DNA of 64,000 nucleotides from Serendipita indica DSM 11827 (Eukaryota > Basidiomycota > Agaricomycetes > Sebacinales > Serendipitaceae), in NCBI GenBank assembly GCA_910890315.1, contig CAJVGD010000014.1, positions 186,001 to 250,000 of the forward strand. Reading direction: 5' to 3'. A program made the translations under genes and the position numbers. Of this stretch, positions 11,480-22,844 are shown in pieces. The notes beneath the pieces are model-generated. The model was not told the DNA's origin. It saw only the letters and a list, made by a program, of their open reading frames with translations, and did no database searches. The stretch's first letter is position 1, and the number at the start of each line of letters is the position of its first letter.

Positions 11480-13399
11480 CTAAACGCCTCCTCTTCGTCG
11501 AAGGACCTGCTTGTCCCCCAGGGAAGGAAGCGAAGAGCTAGATGAATTGCTCTTCGTTTTTCTCTCCCTGCGCAAGCCAACGTGTTGCTCTTTAATGTGT
11601 CTTGTGCAAGTTTCTTTAGAAATGTAGGGTCCGTAGCAACATTGCCTTTCCTTCGTCCATTGGCGTCTGCCATCTTTGTGGATGATTGAGCGGCGCCACC
11701 TGCAAGTCCACGACTTGCGGCCGACTTCCAAAGGCGCCCATTCCTCGGGGACAAGAGCGTACACATGCTCTCCCCAATGTTTGTACTCTTGGCTGCTGAC
11801 CAAGTCTATTATCTTCTGTGGGTCGGGCAAGCCTGTCACTGGTCACTTCATTGCTCGCTCTATGCATCGTGGTGGAACGTACCTTGGTTTGCCTGTGGCA
11901 TAACTGTAGTCATATCGTTTCCATTTAGCGGCCTCGTGCCGCTCTTTCCTTCTCCCTTGTCGGGGTTTACCGGGCTCGGACCGCTATGTGACGCCGGGAT
12001 CACTATGCTATCATCAGCGTGTTTTAGACTCTATGGAGGGCCGCTCACATTCGGCGTCAGCGGACCTAGCTACGCGACCACCTCCCCCATCCTTCGGCGG
12101 GAGGCGGTCTAACGTATAGTTGTGTTCGCTGGCTAGGAAGGGGCGACTGCTCATGACTCTCTGGACTGGCATATCTGGTGTCGACATTCGTTCAGGCGTC
12201 GCACTTGACCAAGGCGAAGCCATGGATGTGTAACCCGTCGAATAAGGCGTCGATGCTGCCGAGTCCTGAATGCTGGGAGACGTGAAGCGTGTCATTTTGT
12301 GGCTAGTTGCGAATGTTGGTAAATAGTATCGCCATCGCAAGGCGCTCACCTAGGGTGATCATGCGTTGTGTTGACAGTGTGGTCATTCCCCGCCAACGAC
12401 AGGACTGGTGTAGGCCTGCTTGTTGATGTCAGATGGTCCTCGATATACCAGGTCCGCTTACCGTCTCGTCAAGCTTGGAATTTGTGGCACCAGGATTTGG
12501 TCTGTTAGGTTGTTGGGGTCCTCAGTCGAACGAGTAAGAGTGATGCTCGCGAATTCTACCGGTTTTGGAGTCACAGTGTCCCCGATGACGAGCGCCGCAT
12601 CCTGCCCTTCGTCCAATGCCCACAGATAACTCGTTTGACGGTCATACCGACTAGACCGAGATCAATAAATTATCTGTCGGCGTAGAAGTGTGCTTACACA
12701 CTAGAGTTCCAGTCATATCCTGTCATCGACGGGTGACTGATAGGGACGACCCCCTCAAATGGGAGGGCGCCGACTACGTTTGGCCCGAGGGAGGACGCCA
12801 CGTTACCAAAGGAACTTGCATTTGCAATATATTGTCCAACAAATCCCCCATAATTCTCCGTTGACCATTGGCTACCGGGCTGGCCAAGCTGGCTACTCGA
12901 TGTCAGAACTCGAAGCAAAGTTGGCAGTGGGGCTCACACATAGGGTGATCCGGTATTTGCGCTCGCCCATTGATAGGGGGGCGTTGAATCAACTTCATTA
13001 GCGTATGTTGCGCTGAACGACAGTCGTGTCCCCATCCCCGGCAGATTCTGACCGACGAGCCAAGGACCTTGCGAGGTCCCATAGTACGAAGCTCTGGACG
13101 AACCGAGACACGTTAAGACGCGTAAATATCCACACCGAAGCGTGCGTACTGGGAGAAACCCGTCTGATCCCCAGTTGGCGCTACGCCCACTACCGCTCTT
13201 CTTTGCAACGCGGACAAGCTATTAGTCACAGACGTTAGCTGTTCGTTTATATATCTTCGGAAGCTATAGCACACCTCGGTTCATCGTCTGGAGGGGCGGT
13301 AGAATCACCGAAGCAGTCGTTGAACACCCGCCTTGCATCGGCTTCGGCCTCGGGTGAGGACTCGAGGACTTGATAGGAATTATAGATGGGGTTAGACAT
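11480..13399 (-). CDS. Tandem C2H2-like finger protein, copy 1
   Basis: Starts at ATG 13399 (MSNPIYNSYQVLESSPEAEA) and ends at 11480. Recognisable exons: the N-terminal SPEAEA...ARRVFNDCFG block; a glycine/serine-rich exon (SQLGQPGSQWSTENYGGFVG); a proline/serine block (ASTPYSTGYTSMASPWSSAT) running into RLPPKDGGGGRVAR; and the last exon LPDPQKIIDLV...HWGEHVYALVP with a zinc finger C-x21-C-x12-H-x4-H (CRWRRSII ... RQCC ... TRHIKEQHVG). I estimate seven or eight exons and 450-500 residues. N- and C-termini are conserved with the copies at 14.9 and 18.3 kb, while the middle varies. No named family; a DNA- or RNA-binding role is inferred from the finger and the basic flank (RRERKTK). Confidence 0.7.
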
Positions 13400-13468
13400 T
13401 GTATCGAAACAGAAACTGACGATCAGTCGGAGGTTGGGAGCTTCGGCTGAGTGCAGGGTACGCTGGCT

Positions 13469-13474
13469 TATATA
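13469..13474 (-). promoter_or_regulatory. TATA box, finger gene copy 1
   Basis: TATATA 70 bases upstream of ATG 13399, inside the repeated promoter block (minus strand reads CAGTATATAAGCC). Confidence 0.45.
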
Positions 13475-14850
13475 CTGACGGACATTCTGTAGGTGAGAAT
13501 CAAAGCAATACTGTCCGTCGGTAATCCGAGTGGCAACTCACAAGCCTCATGGCAGCAGCCTCGCTGCTTTCTCGAGTTGGCTCTCCTGCCTTTCGATGGT
13601 TGGGTTTCGCGGCGACCAATCACAATGGAGAAACAAATGTTCGAGAAATTCTGCGTTGTACCATCAGGCAAAAAGGCTGTTCTGTGGTGGACAGGCAGCA
13701 ACCACACCAGCGAGGCACGCTCGATGGTCATTGCGTGGACACTTGCCATGTCTCAGATCACAAACACACAACGTTAGCCATGATGAAAGGCCGAAGGTCC
13801 CGGATATCGATCGTGCCCGGCGTCCGTTGCGGACATAGATACAGCGGCGGTGCTTAAATTGACAGACTCGTGTCACCGACGTTGCTTGTCATCAGATGCG
13901 GCAGTTCTAGGCTTTTTGGAATACCCTGCCAGCGCTACGCTTGGATAAGGGCAGGGGGCTGGTCCGTTATGTATGAGTGGGTTGGTTCGTGGATCTAGCT
14001 TGCTGCTTGCCATCGACGGCTTTCAGTATAACTCAGTATTGCGAATTGGAGTGCCTTGCCTTAGGCTCTCGGTCCGAATTGCGAATGTAGGAGTAATTAT
14101 AGGTCCGCACATTGAGGTTATGTTATGCCGAAAATAGGTAAAGGACACTTCACTAATGCGCATATGGCCAACTATCCGCAGGTGGCACATTTCGATCCGA
14201 GCTCTGAGAACCGTGGTGCGCCTGAGGGCCTAGGGGAGAGGTCAAATGCCTTGAATAGTAGATTTTAGTAGTACAATTTGAATGGAAATCTGACTGAATA
14301 TCCATTCAGCTTTCCGTGTGTCCTTTCTGTCAGATGGTCATACTCTCCGAGTCTAAAAAAAAGTTTGGACCCAATACTTCCGACTGACTCACGACAGATC
14401 GCAGAGATCTATCGAAAGTCTCAACAAATACGGTCCGAAAAATCGGATTTACTGAGTGGACGGCAGAATAAATGACTCGATAGACTCCAGCATCCACCAT
14501 CAGGTATGTGTTGATTGGTCTGAGCCCTTCTGGCTTTCCACGTGCCAAATCTATGTCTTTTGAGACTCTTGATACCACGTTTCTTTGTCATCTCCCCTAC
14601 CATGCTGCCATTGACCCCCTTTTCCTTGTTGACGCGTTGAGCCCCTGGGAGGATACTCTGACCAGTCGCCTACAGGAGGCCTATCTCACTATGGATCTAC
14701 AGCTTTCGTCGAAAATAATCGATTAGGATCACTATCAAGGTCTGCGGCCAGTCTATCAGCGAACCGGGAATGCCAAGTCCGTGAAATAAATTCGGCTGTC
14801 TGCCCTATCCGAGATAAAGGTCCGAAGACTCGTCTCACTCTAAGCGCTTC

Positions 14851-16788
14851 CTATTTGTCGGAGGTCGATCCTTCTTGCTCGTCTTCAGGGGATGAAGGGG
14901 GAGAGCGAGATTCTTCTCCCTTGCTCTTTCTGTGTCTTCGGATGCCCATATGGTGCTCCGTCACGTGCCTCGTCCAGGTACCTCTGGTCCTGAAAACTCT
15001 CTTGCATTGCCGTTCCCCGCTCCATTTGACTCGTCCAGTCTCTCCGGGGACGATGGAACGACGCCATCGACATTTCCATTCTTTGTCGATTTCCTTTGAT
15101 TTCCATTCAGGTAACAGTTTGTATACGTCGTCCCCCCAATGCTTCTGGGCACGAACCCTGTCTAGGATCGCCTGCGGTTTGGGCAAGCCTGTCACTAATT
15201 TCCTTAGCACATGTTGTACGCAGTGCTGCAGGACATACCTTGGTTCGCTCGAGGCATAGTTCTGGCCCTACCCCCTCTGTTCAGTGGCCTTGTGCCGCTC
15301 GGCTCTTGCCATGGGATGGACACTCCCTTTCCCTCTCTGGGACTATCCGTGCTCAGACCGCTGTATGATGCCGGAATGACTATAATACCATCAGCAAGTA
15401 CCCGTATCGAGGGAGCTTCGCTCACCGTCGGCGTCAGCGGGCCTAGCTATACGACCGCCTCCTCCACACCTCGTCGGGAGGCGGTCTTTCGTATATTTGG
15501 GTTTGCTGAGTATGTCGTGGTGACTGCTCACAAGTCTTCCCTGGACTGGCGTATCTGGTCTCGACTCGAGCATCGGTGTTGCATTTGACCAAGGTGACGA
15601 TATGGATGTGCCACCGCGCAAATACGGTGTCGACCCCGCCGAGTCCAGAATTTCAGGAGAGTCGAATCCTATCTGTTTGCTACTGGTAGTGGCTATTAGC
15701 AACGCTAGTACCACTGTGATCAAGGCGCTCACCTATATCGACCATGTATCGTATGGGCGGTCCGATTACTTTTTGCCAACGGAGGGATGGGGGAGGTCCT
15801 GTTATCCAATTCCAGGAAGTTCTCTTATATAATTACATGCTTACCGTCCCGCCTCGTCTGGAACCCGTCGTCCACTGATCGAGGGCCCAGTGTTGCCGCT
15901 GAGTTCAGCCAAACTATGAGGCGCAGCATCCAATAATGGCACCGATATCGGAACTATAGCAGTTTCGGTGATAAACGACGTCGCTTGCTTTCCGAAACAC
16001 GGCAGTGGTTCGACTTGAGGGTCACAGAGGCTATACCAAGATCAGGAATCAGTCTCTATATGTAGGAATGTACCCACAAGCTGCCATCCCAACCATCTCC
16101 GATCTTCGACCAGTCTTCGAAGGCTTCAGGGATGTAGCCGCCTACACTTTCTCGCTGACCAGAGGGTGCTGCACTGAAGGGATCAGCGTTTTGCTGTCCA
16201 ATAATGCCCCCAGAACTTTCCACTGGCCATTGGTGAACTGGGTGGTTGCGCTGACTACTCGACGTCAGAACAGCGAAATACACTAGGTATCAGGCGCACC
16301 TATTCAATTGCCAGACACCGACATTCATCGGCTCCTGAAGGGAAAACGGAGCGAATCCGTTCGCATACGTCGTGCTCAATGACGGCTGCGCATCCAGTGC
16401 CACTTGCGCGGGATTCTGCACCATGAGCCAAGGTCCGTCTCGCATGACCCCATGGTACGAAGTTCTAAACGAACCGAGACACGTTAAAAACGCAACAGTC
16501 TCCACACACACAAATGCGCGTACTGGGGCAAACCCGTCCCATCCGCCATGGTCGGCGCTGCGCCGGATATCGCCCTTCCTTGCGGCGGCGCGGACAAGCT
16601 ATTGGTCACTGGCATTAGCGTTTTGTCGTCGATCGTCTGGGAGTGATCACATACCTGGGTCCATCAAGTGGATCTTTTGTGGGGACAATAGGGCCGTGCA
16701 AGCACTCGAAGACCACCCGCGCTGCAAGGGCTTCCGCCTCGGGTGAGGTCTCGAGGCCTTGAAAAGGATCGCAGAAGCTGTTAGACAT
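14851..16788 (-). CDS. Tandem C2H2-like finger protein, copy 2
   Basis: The clearest of the three copies. From ATG 16788 (MSNSFCDPFQGLETSPEAEA) the exons read in order: AARVVFECLHGPIV; LSAPPQGRAISGAAPTMADG; HLTSYHGVMRDGPWLMVQN, which joins in frame only by using the donor at CATTT/gtgtgtg; SSQRNHPVHQWPVESSGG; LCDPQVEPLPCFGKQA; FDSPEILDSAGSTPY through RLPTRCGGGGRIAR; and IIVIPASYSGLSTDSP. The last exon has LPKPQAILDRV, HWGDDVYKLLPEW and the finger C-x21-C-x12-H-x4-H (WKCRWRRS ... RQCKRVF ... TRHVTEHHMG), then basic RRHRKSK and an acidic tail. Apart from the finger it is low-complexity. Intact as far as I can follow; function unknown, with nucleic-acid binding inferred. Confidence 0.75.
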
Positions 16789-16874
16789 TATTCCGATAAA
16801 AGTGGCGCCTGATTGAAGACGATTTGCGATCGGTCAGAAGATGGGGGCTTGAGTGGGAACACAGTATGCGAGCT

Positions 16875-16880
16875 TATATA
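16875..16880 (-). promoter_or_regulatory. TATA box, finger gene copy 2
   Basis: TATATA 87 bases upstream of ATG 16788, in the same context as copy 1 (gcttatatactgac). Confidence 0.45.
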
Positions 16881-18309
16881 CTGACAGTTATTAATGAGGA
16901 ACTAAGCATACTGTTCCTTTTGGAATCCGAGGGGCTCGTTACGTCCTCGAGGCAGCCGCCTCGTTGCTCTCTGGGTTGGCTCTCCTGCCCTGAGATAGCT
17001 GGATTTTGCGGTGGGTAATCACAAAGCAGAACGAGTCATTCGCGAAGGTTTGAACTGTTCTTTCACGAAAGAAGACGATTCTGTTGCAGACAGACGCCAA
17101 CCACACCGGTACGGGACGGTATCGCCTCGGGTGGATCCTCATTGCATTTCATCTAGTCAATACACTATTCCGAGCGTAGTGCGGTTCCGATGGACCCTGG
17201 TATCGATCGTTCTCAACTCCTATTGCACACCCGGTCGTAGAGACCAGGCGTGGATCGACAGATTGGCTGCGCGACGTCGAATGTAATATCTGTAGTTGCT
17301 TAGGTTTCTAGAACATATCTCAGACGATCCTATTGCCAGGCCTGGATACACCGGCGCTATCTATCCATACGGAGAGAGACGAGCCCTCACGCGTGTTTGT
17401 TTGATGACTTGTCCTTGATATAGTTACAGAATGACTCAATACTACGAAATTGGATTGATCCGCCGTCGGATAGCTTGAATGGATATGGACATGCGGACTC
17501 AATGCACCTCAAAGTTGGCTTCTGCTGGAAGAATTCAAAGGATCTTCATTGGATCCAGAGCTTTTCTCAGATTTTGGCCTTTTGGCTCGGAGTTTCAATC
17601 TTTCAATATCTGATAGGTGCGTAGCTCAACCTCCTGAGCGATAGTTGTTGTCACTAGGCCTAGGATAAGACCTGCGGCCCGGGCGCTGTGGTCTTGGATG
17701 CCCACTTCCGACTCTCATGGGACCCGGGACAAGGTCAAATGCCTTGGATTGTAGATTTAGTAGTACAATCTGAATAGAAATCTGCATGAATATTCATTCA
17801 GATTTCCATGTGCCCTTTAACGAAGTTTGGACCCAGACACTGCCGACTAACTCGCGACGGATTACAGATATCAGTAGGAAATCTCGAAATATGGGTCATT
17901 AGATGTTCTATGGTCTCACTGAATGGCCAACTACATCACTTGATAGACTCCAGTACGCACCAGTCGGTGCGTGTTTGGGACCAGAGGCCTTTTGCCTTTT
18001 TACGCGCAGCAGATCGTCATCTAACGAGACACCTGATATGATAGTTCATTTTACTTCTCCGAATATGCCGCCATTGAGCGTTCTTCCTTGTGAACGCGTT
18101 GAGCCCTTGCCTAGATCTTCTGATTCGTCGCCCATAGGAAGCGTATTTCACGATAAATCCACCACATTCGTAGCAAGAGTTGATTGAGGCCACTATCAAA
18201 GTCTCCAAGGTCCGTCAACGATTCGACCACAATGACAATAAAGTCCGTGAAATAATGCGGCAAGGCGCTCCCTAGGCAAATCTTCGAGAATCGCCTCACT
18301 CCAAGCGTT

Positions 18310-19908
18310 TCATCTTACTGAAGGACCTTCTTCCTGCTCTTCAGGAGGGGCGAGTGGGACGTGAGGTGCTTGGTCGTTGCCTTTTCTTTTTCTTGGAATA
18401 CCCATATGATGCTCCGTTACGTGGCTCGTCCAAGTACCTTTGGTCCTGAAAACCCTCTTGCATTGCTCGCCTCTGCGCCATTTGGGTCGCCCACCATCTC
18501 CGGAAACGATGGAACAATGCCATCGGCATTCCCATTTCTCCTCGATTTCCACTGCTTTACATCCGGGAAGCAGTTTGTATACATAGTTTCCCCAATGCTT
18601 GTGGGCACCAACCAAGCCTAGGATCGTCTGCGGGTCGGGCAACCCTGACCCTGACTCCTGAGCATAGATCGTATGCATCGTTGTGGAACATACCTCGGGA
18701 TGCTCGAGGCATAGTCGCGACTGTATCGTCTTTGTTTAGAGGCCTTGCACTGTTCGCTTCTTGTCCATGTTCTAGGGTGGACATTCCATTTTCCTTGTCG
18801 GGACTGTCTGGCAGGACAACGACTATCTAATAATCAGCGCGTCATCGAATACAAGGGTATTCAATCACCTTCGATGTCAGCGGGTCTAACTATCCGACCA
18901 CCTCCCCACGTCTCTGGAAGGTGGCCCATAGGATAGTGTGACTGGCTGATTAATTTGGGGCGATTATTTATAAATTCTCCCTTAGTTGGCGTAGTTAGCG
19001 TAGAAACTCGTCTCCGGATTGGGAGGACAATGTTATTGGCCTGATCGGCCGGACTGCGAGGTGCAGGGTTGGCAAGTTGCACCGATAACGGAGCTATAGC
19101 ATTGTTTGTGACAAACAATGACCCTTCTTTTTCATACAATGCTAGTGGTTGACTGGTTTGAGGGTGGTAGAGACTATACCAAGATTAGTATTCCAGGTCT
19201 AGATGCGGAAGCGTGCTCACTATCTATGATTAAAATTATATCCCATCTTCGACAAGCGGTCAATCGGCACGACAGCTTCAGCGGGGTCGCCCACCGTGTT
19301 TGGCTGGACAGAGAATACTGTAGCGATAGGAGGTGCATTTACAAAAGATTTCTATCCATTCGCCACTGGGGATCCGGGTGGCTGAGCTGACTACTGGACG
19401 TCAGAACTTGAAACAGAGTAAACAAAGGGCGCACCAATTGAACTGCCCGACACTCGCATTCACCGATTGGTCAATGCAAACTGCTCCGACACTGTTCGCA
19501 GATGTTGTGCTAAACTGCGAGCCCAAAGCCACCCATGGCGGGTCTCGCGTGGCGAGCCAAGGACCGGCTCGGAGAGTCCGATGGTAAGAAGCTCTAGACG
19601 AGCCGAAGAACGTTAAAACGTGTAATTCTCCGCACAGAAGCGTGCGTACTGGGGAAAACCCGTCTGGTGTCCCGTCGGCGTTACGCCTGTTGTTCCTTGT
19701 GCTCCTGGCGCAGTCAAGCTATCAGTCACTGGCGTTAGCATCCCGCTTATCGAGTTTCTGGAGTTCTCGCATACCGTGGCTCATCAAGAGGACCGTCTAG
19801 GGAGACGATAGGCCCATGCAAACACTCGAAGACTACCCGCGCTGCATTGGCTTCCGCCTCGGGTGAGCACTCGAGGTCTTGATAGGGATCAAAGGAGTTG
19901 TTGAACAT
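18310..19908 (-). CDS. Tandem C2H2-like finger protein, copy 3
   Basis: ATG 19908 (MFNNSFDPYQDLECSPEAEA) followed by AARVVFECLHGPIVSLDGP, nearly identical to copy 2. A middle exon (LYEKEGSLFVTNNAIAPLSV) aligns with the CFGKQATSFITETAIVPISV part of copy 2, followed by GGGRIVRPADIEGD. The last exon has LPDPQTILGLV, HWGNYVYKLLP and the finger C-x21-C-x12-H-x4-H (WECRWHCS ... EQCKRVF ... SHVTEHHMG). It is somewhat shorter than copies 1 and 2 because the central serine/proline block looks reduced. An upstream extension of the frame to 19947 exists, but 19908 matches the other copies. Function unknown. Confidence 0.7.
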
Positions 19909-19990
19909 TACATTCGACAAGTTTAGAGACCAATTTAAGACGGTCAATAACCGGATGTTGAGGGGCTTTGCATGAGTGAAGCCACGAAAA

Positions 19991-19996
19991 TATATA
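19991..19996 (-). promoter_or_regulatory. TATA box, finger gene copy 3
   Basis: TATATA 83 bases upstream of ATG 19908. Confidence 0.45.
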
Positions 19997-20700
19997 CTAA
20001 CGGTCTTTCAGGAGCGGAGGCGGAAAGCAACTATACCCTTTGAAAATCCGACCGGTTCGTCATGTCCTCGAGGCAGCCGCCTTGTTCTCTCTGTGTTGGC
20101 CTTCCTGCCTTGAGACAATTGGACTTCGCGGTGAGAAATTACAAGTAGAACGAGTCATTAGTGGAACCCCTGGATTGTTCCATGACTAAAAGGGAGGCTC
20201 TGTAGTATGTAAACGGCAGCCCCGTTTGTGCAGCGCCATGAATAGCCTCGGGTGTACTCACATTGTATTGCATCTAATACTAAACAATTCTGACTATGAT
20301 TTGGTCCCGGATATCGATCGTTCTCAGCCTCGTTTGCACAATAGTCAGAGGGATGCAGCGTCAGTTGTCACATTGGGCAAGGAATGTCGACCCTCATCAG
20401 ATACAGTTGTTGTTTAGGTCTTTTGGAGTATATCTCTGACAATGCCATTGCTAAGCTTGGACACAGCATGGCTAGTTTCTCTGTCAGTAGAGACAGGTGA
20501 ACACTAGGCGGGTTTGGTTCAGGAGCTGTCCTTGAAATGGTCGCAGAATGACTTTATGCCGCGAAATTGGGCTGCTAGAATGGATAGATGCGCGAGCTTC
20601 GTCTCAGTCCCTCCCCGCGAGTTGGATTCTTCTGGTAAGGTAAAAGCTCTTCATTGATTCCGGGAGGCTATTCTCATATTCTTTTGTTCCAAGCTTTGGC

Positions 20701-22844
20701 CGGCGACCAAGTCTCTGTATCCTTCTGAATATCTACCGAATAGCTTTCATTCGGGGGTTCTTCATCCTCTTTGAAATAATTTCTCGTTTTATGCCCATCA
20801 ATAAAAGGTGGCCCAGGTTGGCCAAACAAAGTTTGCGGCTTGGACCCGCCCACGTCTCTTTGCGCTTCCTGCCTTCTGCCACAAAGTATTACCCAGAAGA
20901 ATTTATGCTGAATACGCATCAAGTATTCTTCTTCTCTCGTTACCTATTGTTTTGGCACTGTTAGAGCCTTGTTGTGTGTACTAGCAGCGTGATATGTGAT
21001 GCCCTTATTGCCCAGGTATTACGCCTTGCTGCATCAGATGGGCAGGAGCTACCATATCCCCCAAAGCTCGTACATTTTACTGGGTGAAAAACAATAATAT
21101 TTTTTTGGGTCACGTCCGTGTCTTGGGCGCTAGACTGCGGTTGCGTAATATTATTCGAGGCACGGAGCGGAACGTATGTTAATACTTCTTCAGTGTCTCA
21201 TGAAACTCGCAATGTCCCTCGATTCAACACCTTTGAACTCATGCTCTTCTAGCCTTGGACTAGGAGGCATATCTCCGTCAATGACAGGAGCGTTCAAATG
21301 CTGATAGCTCCCTTCAATTGGGATGCGTGCTTCATGGTCTGTCGACATCGATTATTGTTGCAGATACCTGATGGCACTCAACAAAAGAATGGTGGGTGGA
21401 CTCGCGATGTTCGGATCTGTCAGGTATCCATACGGTTTCCAGTGTGCGAGTTCGTGCACTCATTCTCAAGTATCTTATAGAGTGCAACAATGCGCCAATC
21501 ATATCTTAATCATTGGGAATGTTGACGTCAATGCCTACCAATAGATTTGGAAGAGGCTCTCCACCTGAATCGATAAGGTGGCCACGGGTAGCCGAAACCC
21601 GCTTCCTCAATTCTTTTTCTGAGAGATATATCTCCATTATAGGGTATAGAAGTATATCGTAGGCAAAGGGAATGATGATAAACTTATTTGTCCGGAATTG
21701 CTTGCGTCGACGCTCCGGTTCTGCCAAACCACGAGTCATCAAACTCGATTATTCAGACTATTAAATGGCTTGCAGTACGTTTTGGCATTTTCCGGGAGTC
21801 GAGATGCTTGTAAATGGTTGGATGATCAGAGGCCCTCCTGCCTTTCCCATTTGATTGCCATTATCGACAAACTATGTTGTCAGCTTGAGTCACAATAGGA
21901 ACTCTGCAAGTCTTTACGAACCAAACCTGTTTCTGTGCTGCTGTCGAGCCTTGGAGAGTGGTGGCGTCAACTCCCTCGCAAAACGTTGCCAAGTCGAGTT
22001 GCTCAATGCTGGGTACGACATTCGTCTGCTTGTGAAGCGTAGTCTATGGTGCAGCATTCATCGTTAAGTCGTTTATTTCTGTCAATACCCCCGTTCTTGG
22101 TCGACGCGTTACTTGTGGCAATGACACTGATTCTATGAAATCCTCGTTGTTAGGTAGCATCCAACAGGTCATGAGTCCTAAGCTCGTTGAAGCAGGTTGG
22201 ATCTGTCTGAAGGCTCAATCTCTGCCACTACAAGCCTAGTTCTTGTCATTGGCGCTGAGAATTCGAGGCGAGACGAGGGTGTTTACAGGAGTCGGGCAGT
22301 AAAGCACACTACAAGCTGTTCGGAAGAGCGAAAACTGGTCATTCTCGACAGAATAATCGCATCTCTTGCTTGGGATACGTGGGTGGGGGAAGCGAGGCCC
22401 AGGCGCCCATGAATGGGAGTTGCGACATTAGGTTTGGACACCGTAAGCCCTGACATTCTCGTCATGGCTATAGATACGAGCAGTCTATGTTAGACAAGTA
22501 CACGAATAGAAGGTGTTGCTCAACTTGTCGAATAGCTCATTCGGAATGTCGAGCCGTGTCTCTTTCAATCGACTAGGTTGAGCAATCTAGCGAGATCGAT
22601 CACCAAAGTTACTGCGTATTCATACCAAAGTTTGGAAATAGAGCCGCTTTGAGCCGCGTCCAAATATAAACGCGCCTGGTTCCCTGCGGCTTGTGTAGCC
22701 GAATTTACGGTCCCCGTATTTTTGGCGTCATGATGAGCATAAAATGAACGGGACCCACGAAAAACCCCTGCCTCTTTCCTTGCCTCACTCGCGACTGACC
22801 CGCGTGATTTTTCCGCTCGGACTTTTGATGTTTCAGGGAGAGGC
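20701..22844. other. Gene-poor stretch after the tandem array
   Basis: No supported gene over 2.1 kb. Two minus-strand frames (20674-20922 with GHKTRNYFKEDEEPP, and 21506-21742 with IIIPFAYDILLYPIMEIYLS) have protein-like composition but no partner exons or domain that I can see. They could be decayed exons. Confidence 0.35.

Larger units (their letters stand above)
10900..14240. repeat. Tandem unit 1 of zinc-finger gene repeat
   Basis: First of three direct repeats of about 3.4 kb. Shared landmarks include TTTCTGTCAGATGGTCATAC near 10980, recurring near 14325; the C2H2 last exon; and an upstream block rich in cagcctcg/ttggctctcctgcc after each promoter. The left boundary is approximate. Offset to unit 2 is about 3.34 kb. 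Confidence 0.75.
14241..17732. repeat. Tandem unit 2 of zinc-finger gene repeat
   Basis: Begins with ggtcaaatgccttgaatagt, found again with few changes at 17733, giving a period of about 3.49 kb. It contains one complete finger gene, its TATA box and upstream block, and a tail resembling the tail of unit 3 (catatctcagacgat versus tatatctctgacaat). Confidence 0.8.
17733..20700. repeat. Tandem unit 3 of zinc-finger gene repeat
   Basis: Third direct copy, starting ggtcaaatgccttggattgt. It holds the third finger gene, its promoter and the shared tail up to about 20.7 kb, where similarity fades. More diverged from unit 2 than simple recent duplication would give. Confidence 0.7.
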
